This document shows, piece after piece, positions 1-9,067 of a stretch of DNA of 64,000 nucleotides. Below the pieces are notes generated by a model. That model had not been told where the DNA came from and made no database searches. It saw only the letters and a program-made list of their open reading frames with translations. The translations under genes and the position numbers were made by a program. The DNA is from Glaciihabitans sp. Lineage in GTDB: Bacteria > Actinomycetota > Actinomycetes > Actinomycetales > Microbacteriaceae. The stretch lies in contig JAODMF010000002.1 in assembly GCA_025464095.1 (NCBI GenBank), forward strand, positions 41,895 through 105,894. Reading direction: 5' to 3'. Positions within the stretch are counted from its first letter, which is position 1. The number at the start of each line of letters is the position of its first letter.

Positions 1-573
1 GTGCTCAGCGACCTCGCAATCGTGATCAATGGGCCGGCAAAACTCGACGACCGGGCACGAGAGCGCATCCGCACGGATGTCGCCGCCCTGTCCAGCATGG
101 AGGATGCGGTTCACGACGTTCCCGGCCACGATCCCGCCGTTGGCACCCAGGACCGGCTCATGCAGATCGTCAGTGACTATCGCTGGCGCGGCCTGACCGT
201 CGAACTCACCGGCGACACCAGCGCGATCTTCGCCCTGTCGTTCGAAGGCACCGTGGCCGCGCTGGGAGCGGTTCGCGCCTGCCTCGAGAACGTGCTGAAT
301 CACTCCGGAACGACGACAGCCGAGATCATCGTCGACGAATCTGACACCGGGGTGACCGTCATGATCGTCGACTCCGGCAGTGGGTTCGATCCTCACGAAA
401 TCGGCGACGACCGTCTCGGCGTGCGCGCGTCGATCATCCAGCGGGTCGAGGCGGTAGGTGGATACGCGCGGGTCTGGTCCACTCCGGGAAACGGCACATC
501 GGTGCTGATCAGCATGCCCGCCCAGCCGCGTGGGTCTGAGGAAGCCGAGTCGCGGGTGCTCGATGACGCGTGA
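1..573 (+). CDS. Sensor histidine kinase, ATPase domain (5' end outside window)
   Basis: The visible 190 residues are the catalytic part of a NarL/LiaS-type sensor kinase. There is an N-box-like ACLENVLNHSG near residues 95-105, a G1-like IVDSGSGFDP near 121-130, LGVRASIIQRVEAVGG near 140-154, and a G2-like STPGNGTSVLISMP near 160-173. This is the order of a HATPase_c fold that binds ATP and phosphorylates a response regulator. The dimerisation/phosphoacceptor region and any sensor domain would lie upstream of base 1, so the GTG at position 1 is probably an internal codon. The 3' end overlaps the next gene by 11 bases, suggesting translational coupling. No response regulator gene follows; it may lie upstream. 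Confidence 0.75.
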   Translation: MLSDLAIVINGPAKLDDRARERIRTDVAALSSMEDAVHDVPGHDPAVGTQDRLMQIVSDYRWRGLTVELTGDTSAIFALSFEGTVAALGAVRACLENVLNHSGTTTAEIIVDESDTGVTVMIVDSGSGFDPHEIGDDRLGVRASIIQRVEAVGGYARVWSTPGNGTSVLISMPAQPRGSEEAESRVLDDA

Positions 574-1678
574 ATCTCTTCGCCAGTCACCACAGCGCGT
601 CGATCCGCTGAGCTGGTACACCGGTCCGCGGATTCCGATCCTGCTGGTGGTCATCCTGTCGGCGATTGCGCTCTCGACGACGCTGCTGCACTGGGGCGAC
701 TGGGCCAACCCATGGGAAGAACTCGTCGCCATCCCGTTCTTCGTGCTCGCCGGGTACATCCTCTCCACGGCGACGCGGCCGCAGCGTCCCCAGTTCGGAC
801 CGATACTGGCCATGCTGGTGCTGCTCATCGCGTCGGCGGGGTTTCTGGTTTCTGCGGATGGCGCGGAGGGCGGCACGGTTCCCATCGAGCAGTGGTGGGC
901 GCCCACCGCGCTCGCGCTGATCCTCGCGGGCCTGGCGCCGTACTCCTCCGCGTGGCAGATGCTGGTCTACTCGATTCCACCGCTGCTGGTCGCGGCTATC
1001 GTGGCACCGCTCGTCTACCCGAGTGGCGCGCCGGGCAGCTGGCCGCTGGTGAGCACCCTCGTGATAGCTGCCAGCTCGGTTCTCGGCGCTGGCATCGCCG
1101 GTGGAGTGTTCTCCTACACGGTCACGAGCAGGATGATCCGAGCCATGGGCGAACTCAGCGAGGACAACCATTCCCCGGTGCCGTCGGCAGTGCCGGTGAT
1201 CTCGGACTTCAGCCCGGAGACCGCTTCGTTCCTCGAGGCAATCGCGGCGAGCGGACGCATCACGCCGCAGGACCGGGAGCGCGCGACGCAACTCGCTGAC
1301 ACGCTGCGCATCGAGCTCGTGACAGCGGCGAACCGCAGCTGGCTCGACACGCTGGCCCTGAGCTCAGGGCTTGTGATCAACGATCCCCAGAGTCTCGCAG
1401 ACCGCATGAATGAGAACCAGCGCGCCGCACTGCGCGGGCTCCTGGTCGAGGTGACGGAGAGCCCGGTCGTACCGATCGAGTCGGTCAGCGTCGAGATCCG
1501 CGGTGAGCGCGACGGATCGACTGCCGTTGCCCTCAGCATGGACGTGAACCTGCCCGAGGGCCGCCGGGTCATGCTGCTGGCCCCGCATTACCTGACCCTC
1601 AAGACGACCGTCGACGACCTGTCGTGGGATGACGGTCGCAGCCTGCTGCTGCAGTTCCGCATCCCGCCGCAGCAGTGA
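563..1678 (+). CDS. Multi-pass membrane protein of unknown function
   Basis: This 371-residue protein has about six hydrophobic segments in its first half (ILLVVILSAIALSTTLL, AIPFFVLAGYIL, ILAMLVLLIASAGFLV, ALALILAGLAP, IPPLLVAAIVAPLV, VIAASSVLGAGIAGGVF). A soluble C-terminal domain of roughly 170 residues follows. I chose the ATG at 563 because it overlaps the stop of the kinase gene; an in-frame ATG at 530 would lie deeper inside that gene. Overlap and order suggest it is co-expressed with the kinase, perhaps as a membrane partner or sensory module, but that is inference. The C-terminal domain has no motif I recognise. Confidence 0.7.
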   Translation: MTRESLRQSPQRVDPLSWYTGPRIPILLVVILSAIALSTTLLHWGDWANPWEELVAIPFFVLAGYILSTATRPQRPQFGPILAMLVLLIASAGFLVSADGAEGGTVPIEQWWAPTALALILAGLAPYSSAWQMLVYSIPPLLVAAIVAPLVYPSGAPGSWPLVSTLVIAASSVLGAGIAGGVFSYTVTSRMIRAMGELSEDNHSPVPSAVPVISDFSPETASFLEAIAASGRITPQDRERATQLADTLRIELVTAANRSWLDTLALSSGLVINDPQSLADRMNENQRAALRGLLVEVTESPVVPIESVSVEIRGERDGSTAVALSMDVNLPEGRRVMLLAPHYLTLKTTVDDLSWDDGRSLLLQFRIPPQQ

Positions 1679-1690
1679 TCGACGTCGCCG

Positions 1691-2328
1691 CTACTGGTGC
1701 GTGTTCAGGTAGTTCGTGAACGCCGGATCGGAAGCCATCAGCGCCATCAGCGGAATCCAGAAGCAGGCTGCCGCGATCACGCCGGCGGCCAGGGGAACCC
1801 AGAACGCGATGCGGCGACGCACCAGCAGCGGGATCGTGACACCGACGGCGATGACGTACAGCACCGCATGACTGATTCCGATGATCAGGGCAATTGGGGC
1901 GACCGTCGAGGTTGAGGTGAAGGACCCAAAGTTGTTTTGCGCGAACGCGCTGGCCATCGATTCGGCGAGAAGCTGGGGGTGAGTGCCTACGCTGATGCCG
2001 ATCAGGGCGCCGAACAGCCCGAGAACGAGAAGGATGGCGCTGAGGACCGTGTCCCACAGCCGGCGCGGTCGGCGAGCAGCGGGCGCCTTCGGGTAGCTGT
2101 CCTGGTAGGGCGCCGGAGCCGCGTTGGCCATCGGCGGCGCCATCCAGGCCTGGGATGGCAGGGGAGGTGCGCCCTGGGGCGCGACCGGCTGCGCCGTCGG
2201 CGGCACTACGGGCTCAGCGGGAGTCGCGCCCGGGCCGAACCCCGGCGCGTACTCGCCGAACCGCGGACGCTCCGGCAGCGGTGGGACCGGCGGCTGGGCG
2301 GGCGGGACGGGCGGCTGGACGTCGCTCA

Positions 2329-2329
<1 letters not shown>
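1691..2329 (-). CDS. Membrane protein with proline-rich N-terminus (DUF6264-like)
   Basis: The protein has 212 residues. The first ~80 are rich in Pro/Ala/Gln (PPVPPAQPPVPPLPERPRFG, PVVPPTAQPVAPQ) and probably disordered and cytoplasmic. Three or four membrane segments follow (TVLSAILLVLGLFGALIGISV, IALIIGISHAVLYVIAVGVTI, WVPLAAGVIAAACFWIPL). The RPRFGEYA-type start and layout resemble the DUF6264 proteins I remember from Microbacteriaceae; that assignment is from memory. Its ATG shares one base with the stop of fba upstream on the same strand (TGATG junction), so it is probably translated from the fba mRNA. It faces the tail of the membrane protein at 563-1678. Confidence 0.7.
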
Positions 2330-3354
<1,025 letters not shown>

Positions 3355-3498
3355 GGTTCTCCTTCAGTGGCTCCGGACTACCCGCAAAGTCTACCGACCC
3401 GACCCGGACGCGAATCCTCGCGATAGTCTGGATGCAAGCGCGGATTCCGTTCGGAGTCACCACCACTGTGTTCCACTTTTTTCGCGACAGGACTACTC

Positions 3499-4488
3499 GT
3501 GGTGACGACCGATACCGGCACGCTGTTTCTTCATCCGGACCGCAACCTCGGCATGGAGCTGGTGCGTGCGACCGAGGCCGCTGCCATCCGCGCCGTGCCG
3601 TTCATCGGCCGCGGCGACAAGCTCGCCGCCGATGGCGCAGCGGTGGATGCGATGCGCAAATTCCTGGGCACCGTCAACTTCGACGGCGTGGTTGTCATCG
3701 GTGAGGGCGAGAAAGACAAGGCGCCCATGCTCTTCAATGGGGAGCATGTCGGCAACGGTCGCGGGCCGGCCTGCGACATTGCGGTCGACCCGATCGACGG
3801 CACGTCATTGACGGCGGCAGGACGACAGAACGCGCTGTCGATGATTGCGGTCGCCGACCGGGGCAGCATGCTGGACGCATCCACCGTTTACTACATGGAC
3901 AAGATCGTGACCTCGGCCGAGGGGTTCGGGGTGGTCGATATCCGCAAACCGATCGGCGAGAACATCCGGGCACTGGCGAAGGCCAAGGGCAAGTCGGTCG
4001 ACGAGATCACGGTTGCGGTGCTCGATCGGCCGCGGCACGTGCAACTCATCGACGACATCCGGGCGGCGGGCGCGGGGACGCGGATGCTGCTGGACGGGGA
4101 CGTAGCCGGCGGCATCAACGCGGCCCGCTACGAGACGCGCATCGACATGTGCGTCGGCGTCGGGGGTTCGCCGGAGGGGGTCGTCACTGCCTGCGCGATC
4201 AAAGCGCTCGGCGGATTCATTCAGGCGGTGTTGCGGCCGGTCGACGACGATCAAAAGCAGCGCGGACTGGATGCGGGGCTCCTCTTCGACCACGTCTACG
4301 ACGCGGACTCGCTCGTCACGAGCGACAACACCTACTTCGTGGCGACGGGCGTCACGGATGGCGGGCTCGTCGACGGCGTACGACGCAAGGGGCCGATCAT
4401 CCGTACCGAGTCGATCGTGCTGCGGTCACGGTCGGGCACGATCCGTCGCGTGGTCGCCGACCACCTCGCCCAAAAGTGGCTGGACTAG
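3499..4488 (+). CDS. glpX: Fructose-1,6-bisphosphatase, class II (GlpX)
   Basis: This enzyme hydrolyses fructose-1,6-bisphosphate to fructose-6-phosphate and is the main gluconeogenic phosphatase of actinobacteria. Its 329 residues match the family. Recognisable blocks are AIRAVPFIGRGDK, VVIGEGEKDKAPML, CDIAVDPIDGTS (metal-binding Asp residues), ALSMIAVADRG, MLLDGDVAGGI and GVGGSPEGVVTACA. Two GTG codons stand in tandem at 3499 and 3502; either may start translation. A T-rich stretch precedes the gene, and no strong ribosome binding site is visible. The divergent fba gene shares the upstream region, so both promoters sit in one short spacer. Confidence 0.95.
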   Translation: MVTTDTGTLFLHPDRNLGMELVRATEAAAIRAVPFIGRGDKLAADGAAVDAMRKFLGTVNFDGVVVIGEGEKDKAPMLFNGEHVGNGRGPACDIAVDPIDGTSLTAAGRQNALSMIAVADRGSMLDASTVYYMDKIVTSAEGFGVVDIRKPIGENIRALAKAKGKSVDEITVAVLDRPRHVQLIDDIRAAGAGTRMLLDGDVAGGINAARYETRIDMCVGVGGSPEGVVTACAIKALGGFIQAVLRPVDDDQKQRGLDAGLLFDHVYDADSLVTSDNTYFVATGVTDGGLVDGVRRKGPIIRTESIVLRSRSGTIRRVVADHLAQKWLD

Positions 4489-4515
4489 CGGGGGGTCGCG
4501 CGGGTCGCGGGCTGC

Positions 4516-4914
4516 TTATGCCGTCTGCAGCACCGAGAGGATGTTTCCCGACGGGTCGCTGAACCAGGCGATGTCCGGACCCTGTTTGTTCGCGATCCCT
4601 CGTGCGATTCCCTTGTCGTCCTGGTAGGAGCCCGGGTAGCGGGAGATTTCTACCCCCGCCGCGGTCAACTCGTCGACTGCCCTGTCGATATCGTCGACGA
4701 CAAAGTTGAGCACCGTGAAAGTCGCGGGGACGTGATCGGGCTTGGGGTAGATGATCACCGAGCCTCCGGTGCCGAGATCGATCTCAACCATGCCCATCGC
4801 GTTGGGAAGCAGCTTCACCCCGAGCGTTTCGCCGTAGAAGGTGCGGGCGGCTTCGATATCTTTGGCAGCAAATCCGCTGAACGCGGTTGACGTCGTGAGC
4901 ACGATGACCTCCAT
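4516..4914 (-). CDS. VOC (glyoxalase/dioxygenase-like) family protein
   Basis: A 132-residue single-domain VOC protein. It has the paired beta-alpha-beta pattern of the fold: GFAAKDIEAARTFYGETLGVKLL at the N-terminus, MVEIDLGTGGSVIIY in the middle, and VDDIDRAVDELTAAGVEI followed by AWFSDPSGNILSVLQ at the end. Members range from metal-dependent lyases and dioxygenases to binding proteins, so the substrate cannot be named. The ATG at 4914 is preferred over longer upstream reading because the TetR operator lies just before it. It is divergent from a TetR-type gene and is the obvious candidate target of that regulator. Confidence 0.85.
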   Translation of the reverse strand: MEVIVLTTSTAFSGFAAKDIEAARTFYGETLGVKLLPNAMGMVEIDLGTGGSVIIYPKPDHVPATFTVLNFVVDDIDRAVDELTAAGVEISRYPGSYQDDKGIARGIANKQGPDIAWFSDPSGNILSVLQTA

Positions 4915-4924
4915 GGTCGTATGA

Positions 4925-4941
4925 TGTGTACAGTGTCCACA
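4925..4941. promoter_or_regulatory. Probable TetR operator between VOC gene and tetR
   Basis: The 15-base core GTGTACAGTGTCCAC fits GTGnACAnTGTnCAC with perfectly paired half-sites. Flanking T and A extend the symmetry to 17 bases. It lies 10 bases upstream of the VOC start codon and 36 bases before the regulator's preferred start. Size and position are those of a TetR-family operator that controls both genes. Binding is inferred from symmetry and context. Confidence 0.65.
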
Positions 4942-4977
4942 ATGGCACGAAGAACGGTTGCTGTCTAGGAGGTGAGC

Positions 4978-5613
4978 GTGAGCGCTTTGCCCTCGACCGC
5001 TCGCTCGACCTATCGCCATGGCGACTTGCGCGAGGCGCTGGTCGCCGCAGGAGTCGACCTCGCTCGAGCCGGTGGGCCGGATGCCGTGGTGCTCCGCGAG
5101 ACCACCCGCCGCGTCGGAGTTTCCCCGAATGCCGCCTACCGCCACTTTGCCGATCGCCAGGCGTTGCTGAAGGCGGTCTCGGATCGCGCGCTCGGGTTCG
5201 TCGCCGACCGCATCGAAGACGAGGTCGTTGCAATTCCGATGACGGATGCCGCCACGCACGCACGGTCACTGCTCCGCGCTGTCGGGACCGGCTATATCGC
5301 TTTTGCTCGTGAAGAGCCCGGCCTGTTCCGCACGGCATTCTCGGTTCCAGACAACCTGGCCAGCGCGGATGCTCCCAGCAAGGCGGGTGCGGGTGGTCGC
5401 ACTCCCTACCAGCTGGTCGGGATGGCGCTGGATGAGATGCTCGCTGCGGGCCTCCTCCCCGCTGAGCGTCGACCGAATGCCGAGTTTCTGGCCTGGAGCT
5501 CCGTGCACGGGCTCGGGATGCTCGTCATCGACGGACCCCTGCGCGGACTGACGGGACCCATGATCGACCACGCGACGCAGCGCGTCATCGACATGGTGGA
5601 GCGCGGGCTCTAA
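4978..5613 (+). CDS. TetR/AcrR family regulator with WHG-type C-terminal domain
   Basis: The 211-residue protein has an N-terminal helix-turn-helix (HGDLREALVAAGVDLARAGG, then LRETTRRVGVSPNAAYRHFADRQALLKAV). The C-terminal ligand domain contains LRAVGTGYIAFAREEPGLFRTAFS, typical of the TetR_C_33/WHG group. The AGGAGG at 4967-4972 sets the start: the GTG at 4972 overlaps it, whereas the GTG at 4978 is five bases downstream and is preferred. It is divergent from the VOC gene with a shared 17-base operator, which points to a repressor released by a small molecule. The ligand is unknown. Confidence 0.85.
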   Translation: MSALPSTARSTYRHGDLREALVAAGVDLARAGGPDAVVLRETTRRVGVSPNAAYRHFADRQALLKAVSDRALGFVADRIEDEVVAIPMTDAATHARSLLRAVGTGYIAFAREEPGLFRTAFSVPDNLASADAPSKAGAGGRTPYQLVGMALDEMLAAGLLPAERRPNAEFLAWSSVHGLGMLVIDGPLRGLTGPMIDHATQRVIDMVERGL

Positions 5614-5668
5614 CCCACGGGATGCTCCCGCGGCGCCGTGCTCCCTGGCTGAATGCCCCGGAGCGTCA

Positions 5669-6020
5669 GGTGGCGGGGGCAATGTGCTGGTGGCGGGAGA
5701 AACGTGCTGGTGGCGGGAGTTGTGCGCTGAGCGGCGGGGTTTGTTTCGAGTTGGCGGGAGCCTGCGCTCCCGCCATCTCGCATTAACTCCCGCCGCGAGG
5801 ATGCCGCGCCGCGCTGGGCGGCGGGGGAAACGTGCTGGTGGCGGGAGTTGTGCGCTGAGCGGCGGGGTTTGTTTCGAGTTGGCGGGAGCCTGCGCTCCCG
5901 CCATCTCGCTCTAACTCCCGCCGCGAGCGAGCCGCGCGCGACTCTAACTCCCGCCGCGAGGATGCCGCGACGGACCCGAACTCGCCCGAACTCCCGCAGC
6001 GAGCGACCCGAACTCCCCCC
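5669..6020. repeat. GGCGGGAG / CTCCCGCC array, locus 1
   Basis: The 429-base gap between the convergent genes tetR and rmuC is filled with short repeats. GGCGGGAG or GGCGGGGG occurs repeatedly on the left, then the orientation flips at hairpins to CTCCCGCC. Two hairpins with 10-base arms (TGGCGGGAGC / GCTCCCGCCA) lie at 5752-5775 and 5880-5903. A block of about 108 bases is duplicated (about 5699-5806 and 5827-5934, offset 128). The spacers are short, variable and rich in GTGCTGG and CGCGAG. No protein-coding signal is seen. The same design recurs at 27.65 and 63.75 kb. Confidence 0.85.
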
Positions 6021-6042
6021 GCGAGCAACGCTCGCCCAGCCC

Positions 6043-7407
6043 TCACGCCGACTCGTTGGCCGTGATCTCCTCGTTGGCCACGGCCTCCAGCTCGGCGAGC
6101 AGCTCGAACGCGGAGAGCTCGCGCGTCGACTCCTCGATCGCTGCGAGCGGACCGAGCACCGTCGACTCGTCGAGCCGCTGCAGCTTGCGTGCCGTGGGGA
6201 GCACCTGGCGCTCCATCGACCCGACGAATCCGTTGTAGTTCTTCACCGTGCTCTCGATCGAGCGGCCCAGCTTCTCAACGTGGCCAGCGAGCGTGGCCAG
6301 GCGCGAATACAGCTCGCGGCTCAGGTCGAAGAGCGTCTTCGCATCTTCGGTGAGCACATCCTGCTGCCAGGTAAATGCGACGGTCTTCAGCACCGACCAG
6401 AGAGTGACGGGCGAGGCCAGGGCGACACGCTTGCTGAAGGCGTAGTCCATGATCCCGGGGTCGGCCTCCATCGCCGACGACACGAGCGATTCGCTCGGGA
6501 TGAATGCGATCACGAGTTCGGGGGAGGCGTCGAGACCGGCCCAGTAGGCCTTGCTCGCGAGCGTGTCGATGTGGCCGCGCACCACGCGGACGTGCTGCTT
6601 CATCAGCGACTCGCGACGTGCGGCCTCTTCGCCGACGGCCGTCGGCGAGATCTGGCTCGCCTCGAGGTAGGCAGTGAACGGCACCTTCGCATCGACTGCG
6701 ATGTTCTTGCCGCCGGGCAGGTGGATGACCATGTCCGGGCGGCCGGCGCCGGCATCCGAGGTGATGCTCGACTGCACGTCGAAGTCCACGCGCTCAAGCA
6801 GCCCGGCCGCCTCGACGACGTTGCGAAGCTGGGTCTCGCCCCACACGCCGCGGATGCTGTTGGAGCGAAGCGCGGACGCCAGCGACTCCGCGGTGCTGCG
6901 CAGTCTCTCTTCGGACTCGTTCGCGGCCTTCAGCTGCTGGCTGAGTGCGCCGTACTGCTGGCTGCGCTGTTCCTCGAGTTCGGCGACCTTCTTCTGCACG
7001 GCCTGCAGGCTCTCCTGCACCGGGCTCAGGGCGACCAGAACCTTGCCGTCGCTCGCCACGCGCTCGGCCTCCGCGGCCTGGATGTCGCGCAACCGCTGCT
7101 GGAACTCGGCCAGTCGTTCTTCCTGCTGGCGACTCTGCGCCTGGAACTGCTCGCGCAGGGCGCTCGCCTGGTCGCGCGCTCCCGCGAGCGTGGCCGTGAC
7201 GGCGGCGAGCTCGCGTTCGATCTGGCCCCGGATCTGCGCCTCCTCCGATCGGATGGCGGTGATCGCGTTCTCGTGCCGAAGCTCGATCAGGGCCGGGTTT
7301 TCGCCGGGCGCGCCGCCCGCGCGACGGCGCAGGAGCACCAGCGCGACAAGCACGCCGATAATCGCGCCGAGGACGATACCGAGAAGCAGGGAGGCCACAG
7401 GATCCAT
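6043..7407 (-). CDS. rmuC: DNA recombination protein RmuC
   Basis: The 454-residue protein matches the RmuC layout. It has one N-terminal membrane anchor (ASLLLGIVLGAIIGVLVALVLL), a long coiled coil (about residues 40-190, rich in Glu/Arg/Gln), then the conserved nuclease-like domain. That domain holds SIRGVWGETQLRNVVEAAGLL, RPDMVIHLPGGKNIAVDAKVP, LVIAFIPSES and FSKRVALASPVTLWSVLKTV. RmuC proteins limit DNA inversions and other rearrangements; the biochemical activity is not firmly established. The gene is divergent from mmsA across 85 bases and ends facing the locus 1 repeat array. Confidence 0.92.
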   Translation of the reverse strand: MDPVASLLLGIVLGAIIGVLVALVLLRRRAGGAPGENPALIELRHENAITAIRSEEAQIRGQIERELAAVTATLAGARDQASALREQFQAQSRQQEERLAEFQQRLRDIQAAEAERVASDGKVLVALSPVQESLQAVQKKVAELEEQRSQQYGALSQQLKAANESEERLRSTAESLASALRSNSIRGVWGETQLRNVVEAAGLLERVDFDVQSSITSDAGAGRPDMVIHLPGGKNIAVDAKVPFTAYLEASQISPTAVGEEAARRESLMKQHVRVVRGHIDTLASKAYWAGLDASPELVIAFIPSESLVSSAMEADPGIMDYAFSKRVALASPVTLWSVLKTVAFTWQQDVLTEDAKTLFDLSRELYSRLATLAGHVEKLGRSIESTVKNYNGFVGSMERQVLPTARKLQRLDESTVLGPLAAIEESTRELSAFELLAELEAVANEEITANESA

Positions 7408-7480
7408 GCGCCCAGTGTCGCACCAGCTGCGGACAATCCAGGTTTCCCGCTCCCCAAAATGTTCCCGAAATGTCTCCGGT

Positions 7481-7486
7481 TAGAGT
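7481..7486 (+). promoter_or_regulatory. -10 hexamer TAGAGT for leaderless mmsA
   Basis: TAGAGT fits the actinobacterial TANNNT -10 consensus and ends exactly six bases before the mmsA ATG at 7493. Transcription would therefore start at or next to the start codon. No Shine-Dalgarno sequence is present, consistent with a leaderless mRNA. A -35 element is not evident. Confidence 0.55.
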
Positions 7487-7492
7487 GGCCGC

Positions 7493-8980
7493 ATGAGCAT
7501 TGTCGAGCACTGGATCAGCGGCGCGAGCGCGAGCGGAACCTCAACCCGCACCGCCCCCGTCTACAACCCCGCGAAAGGTGAGGTCGCCCGCGAGGTGCGG
7601 CTCGCGACATCCGGGGATGTCGACGCCGCCGTGCAGGCGGCGAAGGCAGCATTCCCGGCCTGGTCGGGCGCGTCCTGGGCCAAGCGGCAGCAGGTGCTCT
7701 TTGCGTTCCGCGAGATTCTGAACGCCCGCAAGGAGGAGGTCGCCGCGATCCTCACCAATGAGCACGGCAAGGTCACCTCCGATGCGCTCGGCGAGATCGC
7801 CCGGGGCCTCGAAGTCGTCGAGTTCGCGACGGGCATCCCGCACCTCGCTAAGGGCGAGTACAGCGAGAACGTCTCCACCGGTGTCGACGTCTACTCGATC
7901 CACCAGGCGCTCGGCGTCGTCGGCATCATCAGCCCGTTCAATTTCCCGGCGATGGTTCCGCTGTGGTTCTTCCCGATCGCGCTCGCGGTCGGCAACACCG
8001 TCGTGCTGAAGCCGAGCGAGAAGGACCCGTCGGCATCCCTCTGGATGGCCGCGGCTCTCAAGGAGGCCGGCTTGCCCGACGGCGTCTTCAACGTCGTTCA
8101 CGGCGACAAGGAGTCGGTGGATGCCCTCCTCGGGCACCCGGACGTCGCATCCATCTCGTTCGTCGGGTCGACCCCGATCGCCAAGTACATCTACGAGACC
8201 GCGTCGAAGAATGGCAAGCGCGTGCAGGCCCTTGGCGGCGCGAAGAACCACATGCTGGTGCTTCCGGACGCCGACCTGGACCTCGTCGCCGACTCGGCCG
8301 TCAACGCAGGCTTCGGATCGGCGGGCGAGCGCTGCATGGCGATCTCGGTTGTCGTCGCGGTCGAGCCCGTCGCGGATGAGCTGATCGCGAAGATCCAGGA
8401 CCGGATGACCGGCCTGCGCGTCGGCGACGGCCTGCGCGGTTGCGACATGGGCCCGCTGATCACGAAGGAGCACCGCGACAAGGTCGCTTCCTACATCGAC
8501 ATCGCTACGACGGATGGCGCAACCGTCGTCGTCGACGGCCGCGGCATCGAGGTGGATGGCGAAGCGAACGGTTTCTGGCTCGGGCCGACGCTCATCGACA
8601 AGGTGCCAACCGACTCCAAGGTCTACACCGAGGAAATTTTCGGCCCGGTGCTCTCGATCGTTCGCGTCGCCTCGTACAAGGAGGGCCTCGACCTGATCAA
8701 CGCGTCGAAGTACGGCAACGGAACCGCGATCTTCACCAACGACGGCGGCGCCGCTCGACGCTTCCAGAACGAGGTGCAGGTCGGAATGGTCGGCATCAAC
8801 GTGCCGATCCCCGTGCCGGTCGGCTACTTCTCGTTCGGCGGCTGGAAGGACTCGCTCTTCGGCGACACGAAGGCCTACGGTCCGGATGCCATCCACTTCT
8901 TCACGCGACAGAAGGCGATTACGAGCCGCTGGCTCGATCCCTCGCACGGCGGCATCAACCTGGGCTTCCCGCAGAACTAA
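7493..8980 (+). CDS. mmsA: Methylmalonate-semialdehyde dehydrogenase (CoA-acylating)
   Basis: This 495-residue aldehyde dehydrogenase converts methylmalonate semialdehyde (valine, myo-inositol or pyrimidine breakdown) or malonate semialdehyde to propionyl- or acetyl-CoA using NAD and CoA. Diagnostic blocks are YNPAKGEVAREV, GVVGIISPFNFPAMVPLWFFP, NTVVLKPSEKDPS, SFVGSTPIAKYIY, GGAKNHMLVLPDAD and the catalytic Cys in GSAGERCMAISV. The MmsA-type GAKNH replaces the usual ELGGK, as expected for CoA-dependent members that lack the general-base Glu. A -10 hexamer six bases upstream supports the ATG at 7493. No other inositol or valine catabolic genes are adjacent. Confidence 0.92.
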   Translation: MSIVEHWISGASASGTSTRTAPVYNPAKGEVAREVRLATSGDVDAAVQAAKAAFPAWSGASWAKRQQVLFAFREILNARKEEVAAILTNEHGKVTSDALGEIARGLEVVEFATGIPHLAKGEYSENVSTGVDVYSIHQALGVVGIISPFNFPAMVPLWFFPIALAVGNTVVLKPSEKDPSASLWMAAALKEAGLPDGVFNVVHGDKESVDALLGHPDVASISFVGSTPIAKYIYETASKNGKRVQALGGAKNHMLVLPDADLDLVADSAVNAGFGSAGERCMAISVVVAVEPVADELIAKIQDRMTGLRVGDGLRGCDMGPLITKEHRDKVASYIDIATTDGATVVVDGRGIEVDGEANGFWLGPTLIDKVPTDSKVYTEEIFGPVLSIVRVASYKEGLDLINASKYGNGTAIFTNDGGAARRFQNEVQVGMVGINVPIPVPVGYFSFGGWKDSLFGDTKAYGPDAIHFFTRQKAITSRWLDPSHGGINLGFPQN

Positions 8981-9024
8981 GAGCAGGCAGAACCGGAGCG
9001 CGCAGAGCGCGCCCGCCGGCCGCG

Positions 9025-9057
9025 CGAAGGCGAGATGGAACAGTCGTCTCGCCTTCG
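9025..9057. terminator. Hairpin between convergent mmsA and exonuclease gene
   Basis: A perfect 11-base inverted repeat (CGAAGGCGAGA / TCTCGCCTTCG) with an 11-base loop lies in the 87-base gap between two convergent genes. It has no T-run but is placed to end transcription from both sides. The GC-rich stem is typical of high-GC terminators. Confidence 0.6.
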
Positions 9058-9067
9058 TCGGTTGCTG

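Noticed and set aside
5669..6020. CRISPR array
   Set aside because: The GGCGGGAG units are only eight bases, occur in both orientations around a hairpin, and have irregular spacers; there are no cas genes.
5848..7581. 577-codon plus-strand frame opposite rmuC
   Set aside because: Begins inside the repeat array and runs antisense through rmuC, whose membrane anchor, coiled coil and domain are all convincing.
7541..8947. 468-codon minus-strand frame opposite mmsA
   Set aside because: mmsA carries complete catalytic motifs; the antisense frame has none.
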